Assembly: GCF_004216695.1 (NCBI RefSeq) | Contig: NZ_SGXC01000002.1 | Coordinates: 682,001-746,000 of the forward strand | From: Pigmentiphaga kullae | Lineage (GTDB): Bacteria > Pseudomonadota > Gammaproteobacteria > Burkholderiales > Burkholderiaceae_B | Length of the DNA: 64,000 nt | Direction: 5' to 3' | Part shown: positions 10,708-20,306 of the stretch, piece by piece | How the letters are laid out: each line of letters starts with the position of its first letter | How positions within the stretch are numbered: position 1 is the first letter of the stretch | The notes under the pieces: generated by a model | Seen by the model: the letters and a program-made list of their open reading frames with translations, nothing else | What the model was told of the DNA's origin: nothing | Databases searched by the model: none | Position numbers and translations under genes: made by a program

Positions 10708-12438
10708 TTGTCTTCCGTACTACACGAACGCCGCTCGGGGGCGTTCATTCGGGGCCTGGTCGCGGCCGGCCGGGACCGCGGCTGGGGACTCCGGCGCAGC
10801 ACGCGGCTGGCGCTCGCCATCGCCGCCGGATTGATGCTTTTCTACAACGTCGCGGTCTGGCGCGAGATCCTGCGCATCGTTCCCTGGAACGGGGCGGCCT
10901 CCGCCGTCTTCTATCTGTCTTTCGCCATCCTGATGTGGTCGGCGTTCGGACTGCTGCTGACGCTGTGCTCGTTCAGGACGGTGTTCAAGCCGCTGCTGAC
11001 GCTGCTGCTGCCCGTTTCCGCCGTGGCGGCCTATTTCATGTGCACCTACGGCATCTCGATCGACAACGTCATGGTGCAGAACCTGGCCGAGACCGACGTA
11101 CGCGAGGCCGGCGCCTTGCTGAGCCCGGGGCTGTTGGGCTATCTGCTGGTGCTGGGCGTGCTGCCCGTGGCGGGCCTGTGGCGCCTGCGCGTGGAGTACG
11201 CGGCGGGCGCGCGGGGCGTGGCGGCCCGCCTGCTGGTCGCCGCGGCCTGCCTGGTGACGGGCCTGGCGATGCTGGGCGGTTTCTACTCGGTGTATGCGCC
11301 GCTGTTCCGCGAGCACCGGCAAGTGACCCAGAAAATCAATCCCACGAGCTACCTGTACGCCCTGGGCAAGTACGCGCGCCAGCGCTGGGGCGCCAAGGAG
11401 GCCGCCCTGGTCGTGGCGCCCATCGGCCTGGATGCCGCCCGTTCGGCCGCCGCCGCGGCGCGGCCCCGCAAATCCCTGGTGGTGTTCGTGGTGGGCGAGA
11501 CGGCGCGCGCCGACCACTTCGGCCTGAACGGCTATGCGCGCGACACGACGCCGGAGCTGTCGCGCCTGGGCGTGCTCAATTTCTCCAACGTCGCCTCGTG
11601 CGGCACGTCCACGGCGGTATCGGTGCCCTGCATGTTCTCGGACCTGGGCCGGGCGGATTATTCGGACCGGTCGGCCAAGACGCGCGAGAGCCTGCTGGAC
11701 GTGCTCCAGCGGGCCGGGGTCGCGGTCTACTGGCGCGAGAACAACAGCGACTGCAAGGGCACCTGCCTGCGCGTGCCCAACGACAGCGTCATGGGCAACA
11801 CCAGCCATCCCTCTTGCGACGCCGAGGGCTGCCGCGACGAGGCCTTGCTGGAGGGGCTGTCCGCGTACATGGACGCCCATCCGGGCGACGCCTTCATCGT
11901 GCTGCACACCATGGGCAGCCACGGTCCGGCCTACTATCGACGCTATCCGCCGGAGTTCGAGCGGTTCAAGCCCGTCTGCCGCACCAACCAGCTGGGCGAC
12001 TGCCCGCAGGAAGCGCTGGTCAACGCCTACGACAACTCCATTCTCTACACCGACCACTTCCTGGCGCAGGTCGTCGGCCTGTTGCAGAAGCAGGCCGCCA
12101 CGCGGGATACGGCCATGGTCTACGTGTCCGACCATGGGGAATCGCTGGGCGAGAACGGCCTGTACCTGCACGCGGCGCCGTATGCGATCGCGCCGCGCGC
12201 CCAGACCCACGTGCCCATGGTGATGTGGGTGTCGCCCGGCGCGGCGCGCGACTGGGGCGTGGACCGGTCCTGCCTGGCCGCCCGCCGCGACCAGCCCTAC
12301 AGCCACGACAACCTGTTCCATTCCGTCCTGGGAATGTTCGAGGTGCGGACGAACGTGTACAGGCAGCGACTGGACATGTTGGCGCCGTGCCGCGCGGCGG
12401 TCGAGGCCCGGACGGACGGGGGCGGCGCCCGGGGCTAG
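10708..12438 (+). CDS. eptA: Phosphoethanolamine--lipid A transferase EptA
   Basis: Inner-membrane enzyme that moves phosphoethanolamine from phosphatidylethanolamine to lipid A in the periplasm, lowering affinity for polymyxin and cationic peptides. From this start it has 576 residues: five transmembrane helices (to about residue 200), then the alkaline-phosphatase-like catalytic domain. GETARADHFGLNGY gives the zinc ligand Glu264. SCGTSTAVSVPC gives the nucleophile Thr302 and the conserved Cys298-Cys308 pair. VSDHGESLG gives the Asp-His zinc ligands. The TTG at 10708 is chosen because AAGGGAG (10694-10700) stands seven bases before it; ATG 10660 has no such site and would overlap the TTCGA repeats. 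Confidence 0.92.
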   Translation: MSSVLHERRSGAFIRGLVAAGRDRGWGLRRSTRLALAIAAGLMLFYNVAVWREILRIVPWNGAASAVFYLSFAILMWSAFGLLLTLCSFRTVFKPLLTLLLPVSAVAAYFMCTYGISIDNVMVQNLAETDVREAGALLSPGLLGYLLVLGVLPVAGLWRLRVEYAAGARGVAARLLVAAACLVTGLAMLGGFYSVYAPLFREHRQVTQKINPTSYLYALGKYARQRWGAKEAALVVAPIGLDAARSAAAAARPRKSLVVFVVGETARADHFGLNGYARDTTPELSRLGVLNFSNVASCGTSTAVSVPCMFSDLGRADYSDRSAKTRESLLDVLQRAGVAVYWRENNSDCKGTCLRVPNDSVMGNTSHPSCDAEGCRDEALLEGLSAYMDAHPGDAFIVLHTMGSHGPAYYRRYPPEFERFKPVCRTNQLGDCPQEALVNAYDNSILYTDHFLAQVVGLLQKQAATRDTAMVYVSDHGESLGENGLYLHAAPYAIAPRAQTHVPMVMWVSPGAARDWGVDRSCLAARRDQPYSHDNLFHSVLGMFEVRTNVYRQRLDMLAPCRAAVEARTDGGGARG

Positions 12439-12458
12439 GGTCGACGGGCCCGGAGGCG

Positions 12459-13475
12459 CTAGAAGACGCTTTCGGCCAGGTTGTGCTGTTCGATGACCGA
12501 GCGCACCGTATGGCCGCTGGGCTGGCAGGCGAACTCGCATTCCTGCGGCATGTCGTCCGCGTGGCATTCGCCGCCCAGCAGCGGGCACCGGCTGAACAGT
12601 TCGCCCACCCAGTCCACGAAGGCCCGCACCTTGGGCGACAGGTGCCGGTTGTGCAGGTAGACCACCGAGATCGGCATGGGGGAGGGCTTCCAGTCGGTCA
12701 GCACCTCGCGCAGCAGGCCGGACTCCAGGTGAGGCCGCACCATGTAGCGGGCGGGCTGGATGAGGCCGAAGCCCTGCAGGCCGCAGGCCACGTAGGCGTC
12801 GGAATCGTTGACCGAGACGATGCCCTTGACCTTGACCTCGGTGGCAACGCCGTCCACGACGAAATCCCAATCGATGGTGCGGCCGGTGCGGGCGGAGAAA
12901 TAATGCACCGCGTGGTGGCGCTCCAGGTCCCGCAGCGTGCGCGGCTCGCCATAGGCTTCGAGGTAGGAGGGCGCGGCGCAGGTCAGGCTCTCGAAGGTGC
13001 CGATGCGCCGGGCCACCATGGACGAATCCTGCAGTTCGCCGACGCGGATGGCGCAGTCCACGGCTTCCTGGACCAGGTCGACCGGACGATCGCTCATGCC
13101 GATCACCAGTTCGATGTCCGGGTAGCGTTCATGGAATTCGCATAGCGAAGGAATCAGGATCGAACGGCCGATCGAGGCCGGGGTATCGATACGCAGCCGG
13201 CCGCGTGGCCGGCGCGCGACATCGCGAAAGGAGGTCTCGGCCTCCTCCAGGTCGGCCAGCAGCCGTATGCAGCGCTCGTAGTACGAGGCGCCGTCGGGCG
13301 TGAGGCTGATCTTGCGGGTGGTGCGGTTCAGCAGCCGGACCTGCAGCGCTCGTTCAAGATTGCGGATGGTCGTGCTGACGGTGGCGCGCGGCAAGCCGAG
13401 GTTGTCGGCCGCCAGGGTGAAGCTGTTGGCTTCGACGACGCGCGTGAACACCTGCATGGCCTGAAATTTATCCAC
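12459..13475 (-). CDS. LysR-family regulator, MexT-like, divergent from RND pump
   Basis: A 338-residue LysR regulator. The N-terminal winged helix-turn-helix reads ANSFTLAADNLGLPRATVSTTIRNLERALQVRLLNRTTRKISLTPDG (about residues 15-60). An effector-binding domain follows to about 300, and the C-terminal tail is Cys-containing (CPLLGGECHADD). It is transcribed away from the mexE-like gene with a 140-base gap, the classic arrangement for a LysR activator of the neighbouring operon. It resembles the group that includes MexT but is not assigned as an orthologue. Confidence 0.9.
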   Translation of the reverse strand: MDKFQAMQVFTRVVEANSFTLAADNLGLPRATVSTTIRNLERALQVRLLNRTTRKISLTPDGASYYERCIRLLADLEEAETSFRDVARRPRGRLRIDTPASIGRSILIPSLCEFHERYPDIELVIGMSDRPVDLVQEAVDCAIRVGELQDSSMVARRIGTFESLTCAAPSYLEAYGEPRTLRDLERHHAVHYFSARTGRTIDWDFVVDGVATEVKVKGIVSVNDSDAYVACGLQGFGLIQPARYMVRPHLESGLLREVLTDWKPSPMPISVVYLHNRHLSPKVRAFVDWVGELFSRCPLLGGECHADDMPQECEFACQPSGHTVRSVIEQHNLAESVF

Positions 13476-13504
13476 GGAAGGCTCCTACCGCCTGGTGGGC
13501 GGCG

Positions 13505-13527
13505 ATTATTCGTTCTGGATGAATAGT
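13505..13527. promoter_or_regulatory. Candidate LysR-type box in the divergent promoter
   Basis: ATTATTC and GAATAGT form inverted arms with one mismatch around a 9-base centre. The site lies about 30 bases before the LysR start and 90 before the RND adaptor start. Size, symmetry and place suit a LysR-type recognition site, but no consensus for this regulator is known to me. Confidence 0.4.
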
Positions 13528-13615
13528 GTTTGTAAAAACGCAGGATTTATCGGCAGCACAATAACACTCAGAATCGGGCATCGCTGTATTCACCCATACG
13601 AGCCCGAGGTTTTTC

Positions 13616-14854
13616 ATGTTTCGTTTTCGCAAACGCGCCCTGGCGGTCACGCTGGGCGTTGCCGTGCTTGGCGTTGCCGGCGGCATCGCCGTGCAGAGGA
13701 TGCCGGCCCTGGCCGGCCAGGAAACCCCCGCCGCGCCGGCCCCCGCGGCGGCCGTGGACGTGGCCGAGGTCGTCAGCCGCACCATCACGGACTGGCGCGG
13801 CTATTCCGGGCGGCTGGAAGCGGTCGACCGCGTCGAGATCCGGCCCCTGGTGTCCGGGACGCTGACCGCGGTGCATTTCCAGGACGGCGCCCTGGTCAGG
13901 AAGGGCGAGGTGCTGTTCACCATCGATCCGCGCCCCTACGCGGCCGAGGTCGCCCGGGTCCAGGGCCAGCTTGCCGCGGCCGAGGCCCGTGATGCCTACG
14001 CTGCCTCCGAACTGGCGCGTGGCCAGCGGCTGTTGTCGGACAACGCGATCGCCAAGCGCGATTTCGAGGAAAAGCAGAACGCCGCGCGCGAGGCCGTGGC
14101 CAACCTGCAAGCCGCCCGGGCTGCGCTGGAAGCCGCCCGCCTGAACCTGGAATACACGCGCATCACGGCGCCGGTCAGCGGCCGCATCTCGCGCGCGCAG
14201 GTCACCGTGGGCAACGTGGTCGCGGCCGGGGCGGCGTCGGCCCCGTTGACCACGCTGGTCTCGACGGCGCGCATGTATGCGGCCTTCGATGTGGACGAGC
14301 CCACCTACCTGAAGATGGCGCAGGCTAGCCGCGCGAGCTCGGGCGCCATTCCGGTCTATCTGGGCCTGGCCAACGAGGAGGGCCATCCCCGCAAGGGCAC
14401 GGTCAGCTTCATCGACAACCGGCTGGACGTGGCCTCGGGCACCATCCGCGTGCGCGCGGTGTTCGACAACCCCGACGGCCAACTGATTCCCGGGCTGTAC
14501 GCGCGCGTGCAACTGGGCGGCGGCAAGCCGCGCGACGCGCTGCTGATCGACGAACGCGCCGTCGGCACCGACCAGGACAAGCGTTTCGTGCTGGTGCTGG
14601 ACGAAGGCAACCGCACCCGCTACCGCGAAGTCCGCCTGGGCACGGCCAGCGGCGGCCTGCGCGTGGTCGACGATGGCCTGAAGGCGGGCGAGCGCATCGT
14701 GGTCAACGGCTTGCAGCGCGTGCGTCCGGGCGAACCGGTAACGCCGCGCGAGGTTCCCATGGCCGGGCAGCCGGGCCGGTTCGCGGGCGATGGCCCGCCG
14801 GCCGACGGCGCTCCCGCCGGCACGCCGGCCGTGCGCCAGCCCAAGCAGGTTTGA
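13616..14854 (+). CDS. RND efflux periplasmic adaptor (MexE-like)
   Basis: Membrane fusion protein of 412 residues. The N-terminal hydrophobic segment (about 7-28) serves as signal or anchor. The lipoyl halves (VEIRPLVSGTLTAVHFQDGALVRKGEVLFTIDPRPY and ITAPVSGRISRAQVTVGNVV) flank an alpha-hairpin (about 105-165). Beta-barrel and membrane-proximal domains follow, including NPDGQLIPGLYARVQL. The C-terminus is Pro/Gly/Ala-rich. It connects the RND permease to the outer-membrane channel and is first of a three-gene operon, 18 bases before the permease. Confidence 0.92.
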   Translation: MFRFRKRALAVTLGVAVLGVAGGIAVQRMPALAGQETPAAPAPAAAVDVAEVVSRTITDWRGYSGRLEAVDRVEIRPLVSGTLTAVHFQDGALVRKGEVLFTIDPRPYAAEVARVQGQLAAAEARDAYAASELARGQRLLSDNAIAKRDFEEKQNAAREAVANLQAARAALEAARLNLEYTRITAPVSGRISRAQVTVGNVVAAGAASAPLTTLVSTARMYAAFDVDEPTYLKMAQASRASSGAIPVYLGLANEEGHPRKGTVSFIDNRLDVASGTIRVRAVFDNPDGQLIPGLYARVQLGGGKPRDALLIDERAVGTDQDKRFVLVLDEGNRTRYREVRLGTASGGLRVVDDGLKAGERIVVNGLQRVRPGEPVTPREVPMAGQPGRFAGDGPPADGAPAGTPAVRQPKQV

Positions 14855-14872
14855 GGCGGCCTGGACACGATC

Positions 14873-17800
14873 ATGAATATTTCCAAGTTCTTCATCGACC
14901 GGCCCATCTTCGCGGGCGTGCTGTCGGTCCTGATCCTGCTGGCGGGCGCGCTGGCGATGTTCCAGCTGCCCATTTCGGAGTATCCGGAAGTCGTCCCGCC
15001 CTCGGTCGTGGTGCGCGCGCAGTACCCCGGCGCCAACCCCAAGGTGATCGCCGAGACGGTGGCCTCGCCGCTGGAGGAGTCCATCAACGGCGTCGAGGAC
15101 ATGCTGTACATGCAGTCCCAGGCCAACAGCGACGGCAACCTGGCCGTTACCGTCACTTTCCGCCTGGGCATGGACCCGGACAAGGCGCAGCAACTGGTGC
15201 AGAACCGGGTGTCGCAGGCCTTGCCGCGCCTGCCCGAGGACGTGCAGCGGCTGGGCGTCACGACCATCAAGAGCTCGCCCACGCTGACGATGGTGACGCA
15301 CCTGATCTCGCCGGACGACCGCTACGACATCACCTACCTGCGCAACTACGCGCTGATCAACGTCAAGGACCGCCTGGCGCGCATACCCGGCGTGGGCGAG
15401 GTGCAGCTGTGGGGCGCCGGCAACTATTCGATGCGCGTCTGGCTGGATCCGCAGAAGGTCGCGCAGCGCGGGCTGACGGCCTCGGACGTGGTGGCGGCGA
15501 TACGCGAACAGAACGTGCAGGTCGCGGCGGGCGTGATCGGCGCCTCGCCCAGCGCGTCCGACGTGTCGCTGCAATTGTCGGTGAACACGCAAGGGCGGCT
15601 GCAGACCGAATCGGACTTCGCCAACATCGTGCTCAAGACCTCGCCCGACGGCGGCGTGACGCGCCTGTCGGACGTGGCGCGCATCGAGCTGGCGGCGGCC
15701 GAGTACGGCCTGCGTTCGCTGCTGGACAACAAGCCGGCGGTGGCGCTGGCCATCATGCAGTCGCCCGGCGCCAACGCGCTGGCGGTGTCTGACCAGGTGC
15801 GGGCGGCCATGAAGGACATGGCCAAGGATTTCCCGCCCTCGGTGGACTACCGCATCGTCTACGACCCGACGCAGTTCGTGCGCGCCAGCATCAAGGCGGT
15901 GGTGGTCACGCTGCTGGAAGCGGTGGCCCTGGTCGTGCTGGTGGTGATCGTGTTCCTGCAGACCTGGCGGGCGTCCATCATTCCGCTGCTGGCGGTGCCG
16001 GTTTCCATCATCGGCACGTTCTCGCTGATGCTGGGCTTCGGCTATTCGATCAACGCGCTGTCCCTGTTCGGCATGGTGCTGGCCATAGGCATCGTGGTGG
16101 ACGACGCCATCGTGGTGGTGGAGAACGTCGAGCGCAACATCGCGGCCGGGCTCACGCCGCGCGAGGCCACGTACCGCGCTATGCGCGAGGTCAGCGGCCC
16201 CATCATCGCCATCGCGCTGACGCTGGTCGCGGTGTTCGTGCCCCTGGCCTTCATGACCGGCCTGAGCGGCCAGTTCTACAAGCAGTTCGCCATGACCATC
16301 GCCATCTCCACGGTGATCTCGGCGTTCAACTCGCTCACGCTGTCGCCGGCGCTGGCGGCCCTGCTGCTGAAGTCGCACGATGCCCGGCCCGATGGCCTGA
16401 CGCGCGTGATGAACCGTCTGTTCGGCGGGTTCTTCCGCCGCTTCAACGACATGTTCGGCCGGGCCTCCGACCGCTACGGCGCCGGGGTCACGGGCGTCAT
16501 CTCGCGCAAGGCCATGGTCATGGGCGTGTACGGCGTGCTGCTGGCGCTGACGCTGGGCGTCTCGTCCATCGTGCCGGGGGGCTTCGTGCCCGCGCAGGAC
16601 AAGCAATACCTGGTGGCCTTCGCGCAACTGCCCAACGGCGCCTCGCTGGACCGGACCGAGGACGTCATCCGCCGCATGTCCGACATCGCGCTCAAGCAGC
16701 CGGGCGTGGAAAGCGCCATCGCGTTCCCGGGACTGTCGATCAACGGCTTCACCAACAGCTCGAGCGCCGGCATCGTCTTCGTGTCGCTCAAGGACTTCCA
16801 CGAGCGCAAGGGCAAGGACGTCTCGGCCGAAGCGATCTCGAACGCGCTGAACCAGCAGTTCTCGGCCATCAAGGAATCGTTCATCGCGGTATTCCCGCCG
16901 CCGCCCGTCATGGGGCTGGGCACGCTGGGCGGATTCAAGCTGCAGATCGAAGACCGGGGCGCGCTGGGCTACGCCGAACTCGACGCGGCGGCGCAAGCCT
17001 TCGTGGCGGCGGCGCAGAAGGCGCCGGAACTCGGGCCGACGTTCAGCAGCTACCAGATCAACGTGCCGCAGCTGGATGTGCAGCTGGACCGGGTCAAGGC
17101 CAAGCAGCTGGGTGTTGCCGTTACCGACGTGTTCGACACCATGCAGATCTACCTGGGTTCGCTGTACGTGAACGATTTCAACCGCTTCGGGCGGGTGTAC
17201 CAGGTCCGCGCGCAGGCCGACGCGCCGTTCCGCGCGCATCCGGACGACATCCTGGCGCTGAAGACGCGCAACGCCGCCGGCGAGATGGTGCCGCTGTCGT
17301 CGCTGGTGGACGTGCGTCCGACCTTCGGGCCGGAGATGGTGGTGCGCTACAACGGCTATACCGCCGCCGACATCAACGGCGGGCCGGCGCCCGGCTATTC
17401 CTCGGACCAGGCGCAGGCCGCCGCCGAGCGCATCGCCGAGCAGGTCCTGCCGCGCGGCATGAAGCTGGCTTGGACGGACCTGACCTACCAGCAGATCCTG
17501 GCGGGCAATGCCGGCATCTGGGTGTTCCCGATCAGCGTGCTGCTGGTGTTCCTGGTGCTGGCCGCGTTGTACGAAAGCCTGACGCTGCCGCTGGCGGTGA
17601 TCCTGATCGTGCCGATGAGCATCCTGGCCGCGCTGACGGGCGTGTGGCTGACGCGGGGCGACAACAACATCTTCACCCAGATCGGCCTGATGGTGCTGGT
17701 GGGCCTGGCCTCGAAGAACGCCATCCTGATCGTCGAGTTCGCGCGCGAGCTCGAACTGCAGGGCAGGTCGGTGGTCGAGGCGGCCATCGAGGCCAGCCGG

Positions 17801-18064
17801 CTGCGCCTGCGTCCCATCCTGATGACGTCCATCGCCTTCATCATGGGCGTGGTGCCGCTGGTGACCTCCACCGGGGCAGGCTCGGAGATGCGGCACGCCA
17901 TGGGCGTGGCGGTGTTCTTCGGCATGCTGGGCGTGACCCTGTTCGGCCTGTTCCTGACACCGGTCTTCTATGTATTGCTGCGGCTGGCCGGCGGTGCGCG
18001 CAAGCTGCACTCGGCCGCGCAGCACGAGGCGCCCATCGTGGCGCCCCATCACGCGGGGCACTGA
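14873..18064 (+). CDS. RND multidrug efflux permease (MexF-like, HAE1)
   Basis: Inner-membrane proton/drug antiporter of 1063 residues, the usual HAE1 size. It starts MNISKFFIDRPIFAGVLSVLILLAGALAMFQLP and shows twelve transmembrane helices with two large periplasmic loops. The TM4 signature GIVVDDAIVVVENVERN carries the Asp pair needed for proton relay. The TM10-12 region (GLASKNAILIVEFARELELQG) and the C-terminal RLRLRPILMTSIAFIMGVVPL are typical. Overall text is closest to MexF. Substrates of this group include chloramphenicol, quinolones and trimethoprim; for this copy they are not known. Confidence 0.94.
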   Translation: MNISKFFIDRPIFAGVLSVLILLAGALAMFQLPISEYPEVVPPSVVVRAQYPGANPKVIAETVASPLEESINGVEDMLYMQSQANSDGNLAVTVTFRLGMDPDKAQQLVQNRVSQALPRLPEDVQRLGVTTIKSSPTLTMVTHLISPDDRYDITYLRNYALINVKDRLARIPGVGEVQLWGAGNYSMRVWLDPQKVAQRGLTASDVVAAIREQNVQVAAGVIGASPSASDVSLQLSVNTQGRLQTESDFANIVLKTSPDGGVTRLSDVARIELAAAEYGLRSLLDNKPAVALAIMQSPGANALAVSDQVRAAMKDMAKDFPPSVDYRIVYDPTQFVRASIKAVVVTLLEAVALVVLVVIVFLQTWRASIIPLLAVPVSIIGTFSLMLGFGYSINALSLFGMVLAIGIVVDDAIVVVENVERNIAAGLTPREATYRAMREVSGPIIAIALTLVAVFVPLAFMTGLSGQFYKQFAMTIAISTVISAFNSLTLSPALAALLLKSHDARPDGLTRVMNRLFGGFFRRFNDMFGRASDRYGAGVTGVISRKAMVMGVYGVLLALTLGVSSIVPGGFVPAQDKQYLVAFAQLPNGASLDRTEDVIRRMSDIALKQPGVESAIAFPGLSINGFTNSSSAGIVFVSLKDFHERKGKDVSAEAISNALNQQFSAIKESFIAVFPPPPVMGLGTLGGFKLQIEDRGALGYAELDAAAQAFVAAAQKAPELGPTFSSYQINVPQLDVQLDRVKAKQLGVAVTDVFDTMQIYLGSLYVNDFNRFGRVYQVRAQADAPFRAHPDDILALKTRNAAGEMVPLSSLVDVRPTFGPEMVVRYNGYTAADINGGPAPGYSSDQAQAAAERIAEQVLPRGMKLAWTDLTYQQILAGNAGIWVFPISVLLVFLVLAALYESLTLPLAVILIVPMSILAALTGVWLTRGDNNIFTQIGLMVLVGLASKNAILIVEFARELELQGRSVVEAAIEASRLRLRPILMTSIAFIMGVVPLVTSTGAGSEMRHAMGVAVFFGMLGVTLFGLFLTPVFYVLLRLAGGARKLHSAAQHEAPIVAPHHAGH

Positions 18065-18080
18065 AGTGAAAGAGAACTCC

Positions 18081-19556
18081 ATGAAGAAAAGTCTGCGTGG
18101 CATGGCGCTGGCGGCCTTGCTCGTGTTGACGGGCTGCGCGGTGGCGCCGCCCTACGATCCTCCCCGCGCCGAGGTGCCGGCGTCGTTCAAGGAAGCGGCC
18201 GGCGGCAGCTGGAAGACCGCCCAGCCGGCCGAGGCGGCCCATCGAGGACGCTGGTGGGCGGTGTTCGGCGATCCGGTACTGGACCAGTTGCAGGAGCGGG
18301 CCGCGGATGCGAACCAGAACCTCAAGGCCGCGGTGGCGCGCCTGGCGCAGGCCCGGGCGCGGCTGGGCGAGGCGCGGGCCGATCTGTATCCCCGGGTGGA
18401 CGCAGGCGCGGGGCCCACGCGGCAGCGGCCGTCGCCGGCTTCGAGAGGGCTGCCCGCCGAGGCAAATACCTCGCCCTCGACGCTGTGGCGGGCCCAGGCT
18501 TCGGTGGCCTATGAAGTGGACCTGTTCGGCCGGGTCGCGGCCGGCGTCGAGGCGGCGTCGGCCCAGGCCGAACAGGGCGAAGCCCTGCTGCGCTCGGTGC
18601 AACTGGCGGTGCAGGCCGACGTCGCGCAGGCCTATTTCCTGGTGCGGGAGCTGGACGCGGGGCAGGAACTCTACGGCGGCACGGTGGCCCTGCGCGAACG
18701 CACGCTGGCGCTGATCCAGCGCCGCTACGACGAAGGCGACATCAGCGAACTGGACCTGGCGCGGGCGCGCACGGAGCTGGCCTCGGCACGGTCCGAGGCG
18801 CTGGACATCGCCCGCCAGCGCGCCGCGGCCGAACATGCGCTGGCCATCCTGCTGGGCCAGGCGCCCGCCACCTTCAGCCTGCCCGCGCGTCCGCTGGCCA
18901 GGCTGGCGGTATCGGTTCCCCCGGGGCTGCCCTCCGAGCTGCTGGAGCGCCGGCCCGACATCGCCGCGGCCGAACGCGCGATGGCCGCCGCCAACGCCCG
19001 CGTCGGCGTCGCGCGCACGGCCTTCTTTCCCAGGCTGGAGCTGACCGGGGCGTTGGGCTACGAGTCGGCGCAACTGGGCGATTTGTTCAACTGGTCCAGC
19101 CGCACCTTCCTGCTGGGCCCGCTGGTGGGCACCATGCTGACGCTGCCCATCTTCGACGGCGGGCGGCGCGAGGCGGGGCTGCAGGCCGCGCGGGCGGCCT
19201 ACGAGGAAGAGGCCGCCAACTACCGGCAGACGGTGCTTACCGCCTTCAAGGAGGTGGAAGACAACCTGGCCAATCTGCGCATCCTGGCCGACCAGTACCG
19301 CGCTCAGGACGAGGCGGTGGCGTCCGCCGCGCGCGCGGCGCGGCTGTCGCAGATCCAGTACCGCGAAGGCTCGGTCAGCTACCTGGACGTGATCGATGCC
19401 GATCGCAGCGTGCTCCAGCAGCGCCGGGTGGCGACCCGCCTGGATGGGGAACTGGCCCGTTCCACGGTCAACCTCATCCGTGCGCTGGGCGGCGGCTGGG
19501 AGGGGCAGGCCCCGGCACCCGCGGCGGCGCTGTTGCCCGCGCGCCAACCTTCGTAA
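18081..19556 (+). CDS. RND outer-membrane channel lipoprotein (OprN-like)
   Basis: TolC-family channel of 491 residues. The N-terminus is a lipoprotein signal with lipobox LTGC (about residues 16-19). Two OEP repeats are visible, including the motif ERRPDIAAAERAMAAANARVGVARTAFFP. It is the last gene of the RND operon, starting 16 bases after the permease stop behind an AAAGAGA ribosome binding site, and a strong stem-loop follows it. It completes a MexEF-OprN-type tripartite pump. Confidence 0.93.
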   Translation: MKKSLRGMALAALLVLTGCAVAPPYDPPRAEVPASFKEAAGGSWKTAQPAEAAHRGRWWAVFGDPVLDQLQERAADANQNLKAAVARLAQARARLGEARADLYPRVDAGAGPTRQRPSPASRGLPAEANTSPSTLWRAQASVAYEVDLFGRVAAGVEAASAQAEQGEALLRSVQLAVQADVAQAYFLVRELDAGQELYGGTVALRERTLALIQRRYDEGDISELDLARARTELASARSEALDIARQRAAAEHALAILLGQAPATFSLPARPLARLAVSVPPGLPSELLERRPDIAAAERAMAAANARVGVARTAFFPRLELTGALGYESAQLGDLFNWSSRTFLLGPLVGTMLTLPIFDGGRREAGLQAARAAYEEEAANYRQTVLTAFKEVEDNLANLRILADQYRAQDEAVASAARAARLSQIQYREGSVSYLDVIDADRSVLQQRRVATRLDGELARSTVNLIRALGGGWEGQAPAPAAALLPARQPS

Positions 19557-19566
19557 CAAGCCGTGG

Positions 19567-19600
19567 CCGCAGCCCCCTGGTCCCGGGGGCTGCGGTCTTT
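19567..19600 (+). terminator. Rho-independent-type terminator of the RND operon
   Basis: CCGCAGCCCCC and GGGGGCTGCGG form a perfect 11-bp GC-rich stem with a 7-base loop. TCTTT follows. It lies 11 bases past the stop of the OprN-like gene. The T tract is short, but stem and place fit. Confidence 0.75.
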
Positions 19601-19722
19601 GCTGTACGGAACGCTTACATAGTCGCGATCCGCCCCCATCGCGGGCGGACATGCCACGCCTACACTGGATCGACGCGCCGGCCCCGCGCGCCGGGGCCTT
19701 TCCTGCGCGAAAGGAGTCAGGC

Positions 19723-20181
19723 ATGAACACGAAGACCAAGCATGGCGCCCTGGGACTGGCCGCGGTCGCCCTGGGCACCGTTCTGTTTACCTCGGCGCAG
19801 GCCGCTTCGGCCGCCGACACCACCTACCAGGACGAACTGGCCCGCTGCAACAGCGGCCAATCCGGACAGGACAGGGCGACATGCCGGCGGGAAGCCGGCG
19901 CGGCCTTGCAGGAGTCGCGCCGAGGCAACCTGCGCGGCGCCAGCGATTCGGCCTACGAGCAGAACCGCACCCAGCGCTGCAACGCCTTGCCGCAAGCCGA
20001 CCGCGCGGCCTGCATGGCCCGGGTGGATGGAAGAGGGACGGTCAGCGGCAGCGTGGAAGGCGGAGGCGTGCTGCGGGAATACCGGGAAGTGGTGACGCCC
20101 GAGCCCGGTTCTCCCGCCATGCCGTCCGGCTCGCCGGGCCCGGCGATGCCCCGGCCCGGCGACGGACCGGGCATGCGCTGA
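19723..20181 (+). CDS. Secreted hypothetical protein with paired Cys motifs
   Basis: A 152-residue protein with a signal peptide (MNTKTKHGALGLAAVALGTVLF, cleavage near AQAASA) and so probably periplasmic. Two related segments each hold a Cys pair: ARCNSGQSGQDRATCRREA and QRCNALPQADRAACMARVDG, which may form two small disulfide loops. The second leads into a Gly-rich stretch (GTVSGSVEGGGVLREYREV) and a Pro/Gly/Met C-terminus. I recognise no functional family. An AAGGAG ribosome binding site precedes the ATG by five bases. It stands alone between the RND terminator and the signalling cassette. Confidence 0.75.
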   Translation: MNTKTKHGALGLAAVALGTVLFTSAQAASAADTTYQDELARCNSGQSGQDRATCRREAGAALQESRRGNLRGASDSAYEQNRTQRCNALPQADRAACMARVDGRGTVSGSVEGGGVLREYREVVTPEPGSPAMPSGSPGPAMPRPGDGPGMR

Positions 20182-20225
20182 CCCCCCTCCCGTAGCAGCT
20201 CCCCCTTGATCTGCCGCGAAATTCA

Positions 20226-20246
20226 CCGGAAAGTGGCGCTTTCCGG
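20226..20246. promoter_or_regulatory. Perfect inverted repeat before the response regulator
   Basis: CCGGAAAG and CTTTCCGG form perfect 8-bp arms with a 5-base loop, 60 bases before the response-regulator start. A TATAAAAT sequence at about 20266-20273 could be the -10 box. The repeat could be an operator for autoregulation or a terminator stem of the preceding gene; no T tract follows, so an operator is more likely. Confidence 0.35.
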
Positions 20247-20306
20247 GCGTCGCGGCGCGCCCCGTTATAAAATGTGCTGGCTTTACATCGATCTTTGGGG
20301 GGCCAG

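Noticed and set aside
13568..18103. Open minus-strand frame of about 1,500 codons across the RND operon
   Set aside because: It mirrors the mexE/mexF-like genes on the other strand, is rich in His, Arg and Gln as antisense GC-rich frames are, and shows no domain.
19396..19722. Plus-strand frame reading into the secreted hypothetical protein region
   Set aside because: It crosses the terminator of the RND operon and has no signal peptide; the ATG at 19723 with AAGGAG is clearly better.
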